Below are positions 6,571 to 9,237 of a stretch of DNA of 9,237 nucleotides, one piece after another (position 1 is the stretch's first letter; every line of letters starts with the position of its first letter). Under the pieces are notes generated by a model, which did not search any database, had not been told where the DNA came from, and was given only the letters and a program-made list of their open reading frames with translations. This DNA is from Treponema sp. (GTDB lineage: Bacteria; Spirochaetota; Spirochaetia; Treponematales; Breznakiellaceae), in contig JAIROH010000099.1 of assembly GCA_031257595.1 (NCBI GenBank), positions 1-9,237 of the forward strand. Reading direction: 5' to 3'. The position numbers and the translations under genes are program-made.

Positions 6571-6590
6571 ATTAGCAAGATTCGTGCCAA
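6571..6590 (-). promoter_or_regulatory. Sigma-54 promoter of hsp20
   Basis: The minus strand reads TTGGCACG-AATC-TTGCTAAT, a full match to the sigma-54 consensus YTGGCACGrNNNTTGCW. The GG of the -24 element (6588-6587) and GC of the -12 element (6576-6575) are separated by the required 10 bases. Transcription should start near 6563, giving a leader of about 115 bases before the ATG at 6448. Such promoters need RpoN and an ATP-using enhancer-binding activator; neither is encoded in this window. From established knowledge, E. coli ibpB, also an Hsp20 gene, has a sigma-54 promoter. Confidence 0.85.
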
Positions 6591-6699
6591 GTTATGATCT
6601 GCCGCCAACCGGCTTGTTTTGATTTCCGGTACATTGATACCTCTTTACCAGGGAGTTTTTTCAAAATCCGGAAGAATCCCGAAACAACGTCAAGGTTAT

Positions 6700-6726
6700 C
6701 TAAATCCTTACGCAGTAAGGATTTAG
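6700..6726. repeat. Perfect 27-bp palindrome, candidate enhancer site for hsp20
   Basis: Arms CTAAATCCTTAC (6700-6711) and GTAAGGATTTAG (6715-6726) are exact reverse complements around GCA. The centre lies about 150 bases upstream of the predicted hsp20 transcription start, in the range where sigma-54 activators bind. There is no U tract on either side, so a terminator is unlikely. It could instead be a dispersed palindromic repeat. Confidence 0.65.
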
Positions 6727-6906
6727 CTGTACAGGCCATCTTGGATACGGAACGTTTTTTATAATCCGGCGTTTTGAAAGAATCGCTAAGGAATTATGAA
6801 TATTCGGGATTCCCGACCGGAACGGAGATGCCGGCGGGGCAATTTGCGGAGAAGCCGGATATAACCGGTCAGAAAGAAACAGTGTGTCGTTTTGTCCCAT
6901 ACTAAA

Positions 6907-6937
6907 TGTATCATTATGATACACGAATAAAATTCGT
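6907..6937. repeat. Two abutting palindromes, possible operator
   Basis: TGTATCAT-T-ATGATACA (6907-6923) is a perfect 17-base palindrome; it shares its last base with ACGAAT-AAA-ATTCGT (6923-6937), a perfect 15-base inverted repeat. They lie about 95-125 bases upstream of the SH3b gene. This could be a repressor or activator site, but no promoter overlaps them that I can identify. Confidence 0.5.
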
Positions 6938-7014
6938 CCTGTCCGTGTTGATTCCTGTGATACTTTAAATTCCCGAACGCCGGCTTATTTCACCTTTTCT
7001 TCTCCGCGTGTTTG

Positions 7015-7023
7015 TGGTAAACT
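7015..7023 (+). promoter_or_regulatory. Extended -10 promoter of the SH3b-M48-CHASE2 operon
   Basis: TGGTAAACT fits TGnTATAAT with two mismatches in the hexamer. It ends 9 bases before the ATG at 7033, so the mRNA would start within about 3 bases of the start codon. No Shine-Dalgarno sequence is seen. Confidence 0.4.
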
Positions 7024-7032
7024 ACGGTAACT

Positions 7033-7491
7033 ATGAAACGAATACTTTTTATCGTTCTTTTATGCCTGACCGCTGCGGCGGTTTTTGGTCAAAAAAGAGG
7101 AGATACGATGTATGTTGGGGTGCGGTCGGTTCCTCTTAAAAGCGGTACGGGATTTTTCGCAAAAACCATCGGGAACCTTGCGTACGGCGCCCAGGTGTCG
7201 GTGCTTGCGGTAAACGGCAAATGGGCGCAGGTGCGATCCGGTTCACTGACAGGCTGGACGGCTTCTTCCAATTTGACGGCAAAACGGGTTGTCGCCCAGG
7301 GTGATAACCGTTCTGCGTCGGCAAGTGAAATGGCCATGGCCGGAAAAGGCTTTTCCGAAGAAGTGGAACGGGAATACAGGACAGGGAAAGATCTTAACTA
7401 CAGCGCGGTAGATACCCTGGAAACGGTAAAGGTTTCCGACGAGGATCTTTTGGGTTTTATCAACGAAGGCCATTTGGCTGCGGGGGAATAA
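7033..7491 (+). CDS. Secreted bacterial SH3b-domain protein
   Basis: A 152-residue exported protein. A clear signal peptide (MKRILFIVLLCLTAAAVFG|Q, cleavage near residue 19) is followed by one SH3b domain at about 24-83: MYVGVRSVPLKSGTGFFAKTIGNLAYGAQVSVLAVNGKWAQVRSGSLTGWTASSNL, with the typical order VR..PL.SG, then G..V.VL...GKWAQVR, then GW...S.L. Such domains bind peptidoglycan or proteins in the envelope. The C-terminal third (about 95-152) is acidic and not recognised. The first gene of an operon: its TAA is one base before the ATG of the M48 protease gene, so the two products probably work together in the periplasm. There is no Shine-Dalgarno sequence; a -10 element sits immediately upstream. 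An SH3b call is firm, the exact role unknown. Confidence 0.9.
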   Translation: MKRILFIVLLCLTAAAVFGQKRGDTMYVGVRSVPLKSGTGFFAKTIGNLAYGAQVSVLAVNGKWAQVRSGSLTGWTASSNLTAKRVVAQGDNRSASASEMAMAGKGFSEEVEREYRTGKDLNYSAVDTLETVKVSDEDLLGFINEGHLAAGE

Positions 7492-7492
7492 C

Positions 7493-8410
7493 ATGAAACA
7501 GTCCCGGATTTTTGGTTTTATCCTGGCGGCCCTTGTGGCGCTGACCACCTGCGAATCGATTGATTCGGACGTCTGGGGCGGCCTTGCCGCCGCGGGAGCC
7601 AGCGCCCTGGGAATCGACGACAACGTGGCCAACGCCATCGGCGCCGGCGTGGGGACTTTAGCGGAATCTTCCAAAGCCGCGCGGGAACTTACCCCGGAAA
7701 ACGAATACTATATCGGACGGGCGGTGGCGGCCAATATCACCACACAATATAAAGTTTATAACGGGAACCCGGCCCTTCAGCTTTACCTGAACAAGATATG
7801 CAATGCCATAGCGATCAATTCTCCCAGGCCGGAGATCTGGAACGGGTATCATGTGGCGATTCTCGACACCCAGGAAATTAACGGTTTCGCGACTCCGGGC
7901 GGGCATATTTTCCTTACACGGGGACTCATAGCCTGTACGTCGACGGAAGACGAACTTGCCTCGGTTATTGCCCACGAAATCGCCCATATCCAGCTTCAGC
8001 ATGGCCTTACCTCGATACGGAATTCCCGTTATATCAAGGCGGTGACTTCCGGCGCTCTGGCGGGGTTTGGCGCCGCGGCGGGGGGCGATCTTGCGGAATT
8101 GGCCGACATTATGGACGAGTCCGTAGGTGAGGTTGTGTCCACGATAATAAGCAAGGGCTATTCCAAGGAGCAGGAATATGAAGCCGATGCCACGGCTCTT
8201 TCCCTTTTGGCGTCGGCCGGATATGAGCCTTCGGCTATTTTGGGGATGCTTCACGCGCTGGAAAAGAACGAACAAAGCGGGTCTGGTTTCGGCAAAACCC
8301 ATCCGGATCCCGGAGATCGTATTGCCGGCGTGAACAAAAAACTGGCGTCCTACAAAGTGCCCGATACCCAGGAATTCAGGCGGAGGCGTTACACCGCGGT
8401 AAAGAAATAA
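7493..8410 (+). CDS. M48-family zinc metalloprotease, probable lipoprotein
   Basis: A 305-residue periplasmic protease of the BepA/LoiP-type M48 group, which in other bacteria clears misassembled envelope proteins. The zinc site is complete: HEIAH at 161-165 within ELASVIAHEIAHIQLQH, and the third ligand is the Glu in EQEYEAD (E228). Other family marks are NGFATPGGHIFLTRGLI (130-146), just before the active site, and THPDPGDRI near the C-terminus (269-277). The N-terminus (MKQSRIFGFILAALVALTTC) looks like a lipoprotein signal with Cys20; the LTTC lipobox is loose, as is common in spirochaetes, so a plain signal peptide is the alternative. GGGGGA five bases before the ATG serves as ribosome binding site inside the end of the SH3b gene. 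The catalytic residues are intact, so it should be active. Confidence 0.95.
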   Translation: MKQSRIFGFILAALVALTTCESIDSDVWGGLAAAGASALGIDDNVANAIGAGVGTLAESSKAARELTPENEYYIGRAVAANITTQYKVYNGNPALQLYLNKICNAIAINSPRPEIWNGYHVAILDTQEINGFATPGGHIFLTRGLIACTSTEDELASVIAHEIAHIQLQHGLTSIRNSRYIKAVTSGALAGFGAAAGGDLAELADIMDESVGEVVSTIISKGYSKEQEYEADATALSLLASAGYEPSAILGMLHALEKNEQSGSGFGKTHPDPGDRIAGVNKKLASYKVPDTQEFRRRRYTAVKK

Positions 8411-8449
8411 ATCTGCCGGCACCGGTCTCGTTGTGAATGTAAGGAAACC

Positions 8450-9237
8450 ATGAAACGTTACAAAAAAGGCATTACGGTTTTGGTTATCGTACTCTGTGTG
8501 TTCGCCGGGACGGGCCTGCTTCGTCTTGCCGGGGCTTTTGATTACTTTGAATATAAAGCCTACGATCTGCGGGTAAACTTTTTCGCCAATTCTTCCAGGC
8601 CGTCCGATGACATAATCGTTGTCCTTTTGGATCAGCAGAGCATCGATTGGGCAAACGCCGAACGCGGCTGGCCCTGGCCCTGGCCGAGAAAGGCCTATGC
8701 CGAGCTGGTCGATTACATGAACCTTGGCGGAGCCGCGTCGGTGGCGTTTGACGTTTTGTTTTCCGAGCCGTCGATCTACCGGAGCGCCGACCAGGATAGA
8801 ATAATCGACACCGCAATCGAAAAAATGGAAGAGATACGGGCGAATTTTACCGCGATGGCGGAAGCCCGTCAGGAGCAGGCGCCCCGCAGAACGCGGCCGG
8901 CTGAACAGGGAAGCGCCGGCGGTTTTGGAGTTGAAGGCTACAGGGAAGCCATGGAGGCCCTCCGGGGCCTTTCGGCCTATGCCGACGACGGTTCGTTTAT
9001 CGAGGCGTCAAAAAATTACCGGCGGGTTGTGCAGGCGGTTTTTTTCAGTTCCCAGTCGGGCAGCGCGGAAAGCTGGCCCGCCGCGCTTGACAAACCGGTT
9101 TTCAGCCTTGACAACTTTGACGCAATCCTTTCCGGGTTTTCAATTTCGGAAGACTGGGTTGGCGCGCAGTTTCCCATACAGGGCCTGAGCGAAGCCGCCG
9201 GCGCTATCGGCAATGTAACAAGCGCCATAGACAGCGA
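8450..9237 (+). CDS. CHASE2-domain sensor protein, N-terminal part (3' end outside window)
   Basis: The frame runs from the ATG at 8450 to the window edge without a stop (262 codons). An AAGGA lies four bases before the ATG. A membrane helix at about 7-28 is followed by a CHASE2 extracytoplasmic sensor domain: YKAYDLRVNFF (36-45), DDIIVVLLDQQSIDWANAERGWPWPWPR (53-80) and GGAASVAFDVLFSEPS (93-108). CHASE2 domains sit in front of adenylate or guanylate cyclases, histidine kinases or diguanylate cyclases; the output domain is not in view, so a class III nucleotide cyclase is only a guess. After the FDVLFSEPS strand there is an unusually long charged, low-complexity stretch (about 111-185) before the next likely strand (VVQAVFFSS). 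It begins 39 bases after the protease gene and is probably co-transcribed, which suggests sensing of envelope or periplasmic conditions. Confidence 0.85.
   Translation, partial: MKRYKKGITVLVIVLCVFAGTGLLRLAGAFDYFEYKAYDLRVNFFANSSRPSDDIIVVLLDQQSIDWANAERGWPWPWPRKAYAELVDYMNLGGAASVAFDVLFSEPSIYRSADQDRIIDTAIEKMEEIRANFTAMAEARQEQAPRRTRPAEQGSAGGFGVEGYREAMEALRGLSAYADDGSFIEASKNYRRVVQAVFFSSQSGSAESWPAALDKPVFSLDNFDAILSGFSISEDWVGAQFPIQGLSEAAGAIGNVTSAIDS

Larger units (their letters stand above)
6449..7032. other. 584-base divergent intergenic region between hsp20 and the SH3b operon
   Basis: No convincing gene is present. The left third holds the hsp20 leader (to about 6563) and its sigma-54 promoter. The middle holds a perfect 27-base palindrome (6700-6726), a perfect TATAAT (6760-6765) without a matching -35 box, and a 13-base perfect inverted repeat TCGGGA/TCCCGA (6804-6816). 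The right part holds two abutting palindromes (6907-6937) and the near-leaderless promoter of the SH3b gene. Short open frames here (for example 6700-6924 on the minus strand) show no protein-like features. Confidence 0.7.

Noticed and set aside
6571..6590. Possible CIRCE-like inverted repeat (TTAGCA ... TGCCAA on the + strand)
   Set aside because: It does not match TTAGCACTC-N9-GAGTGCTAA in sequence or spacing; the same bases are a full sigma-54 consensus on the minus strand.
6700..6924. 74-codon open frame on the minus strand in the intergenic region
   Set aside because: It starts inside one palindrome and ends inside another, has a GTG start without a ribosome binding site, and shows no domain or protein-like composition.

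Overview
This window looks like chromosomal DNA of a spirochaete, most likely a Treponema-type bacterium of moderate GC content. Three things point there: a compact alanyl-tRNA synthetase of about 607 residues that lacks both the beta-barrel insert and the C-terminal C-Ala domain; the gene order alaS - SurA/parvulin-like secreted protein - nusB - TPR protein, which I recall from Treponema pallidum (from memory, not checked); and a CHASE2-type sensor gene. A fragment of an IS4-family transposase lies at the left edge.

Layout. (1) 1-276, + strand: 3' end of an IS4-family transposase whose stop codon overlaps the stop of the next, convergent gene. (2) 273-5448, - strand: alaS, a SurA/parvulin-like exported protein, nusB and a membrane-anchored TPR protein. 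The last three overlap by stop-start codons and form a tight operon; the parvulin gene has its own extended -10 promoter. (3) 5556-5957, + strand: a small hotdog-fold acyl-CoA thioesterase, divergent from alaS. (4) 5993-6448, - strand: a small heat-shock protein (Hsp20). (5) 6449-7032: a 584-base regulatory region. (6) 7033-9237, + strand: an operon of a secreted SH3b protein, an M48 zinc metalloprotease (probable lipoprotein) and the first 262 codons of a CHASE2 sensor protein that runs off the window.

The most interesting part is the control region of hsp20. It has a full-consensus sigma-54 promoter (TGGCACG-N4-TTGCT, exact -24/-12 spacing) followed by a leader of about 115 bases that can fold into three consecutive hairpins. 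The last hairpin buries the strong GGAGGTG ribosome binding site, the layout of a ROSE-type RNA thermometer but without the usual ROSE anti-Shine-Dalgarno sequence. A perfect 27-base palindrome about 150 bases upstream of the predicted start site is well placed for an enhancer-binding activator. The gene would then be controlled twice: at transcription by a sigma-54 activator and at translation by temperature.

A second pattern is that alaS, the thioesterase and the SH3b gene have no Shine-Dalgarno sequence and instead carry a -10 element about 6 to 9 bases before the start codon, which suggests leaderless or near-leaderless mRNAs.

No tRNA, rRNA or CRISPR array was seen.
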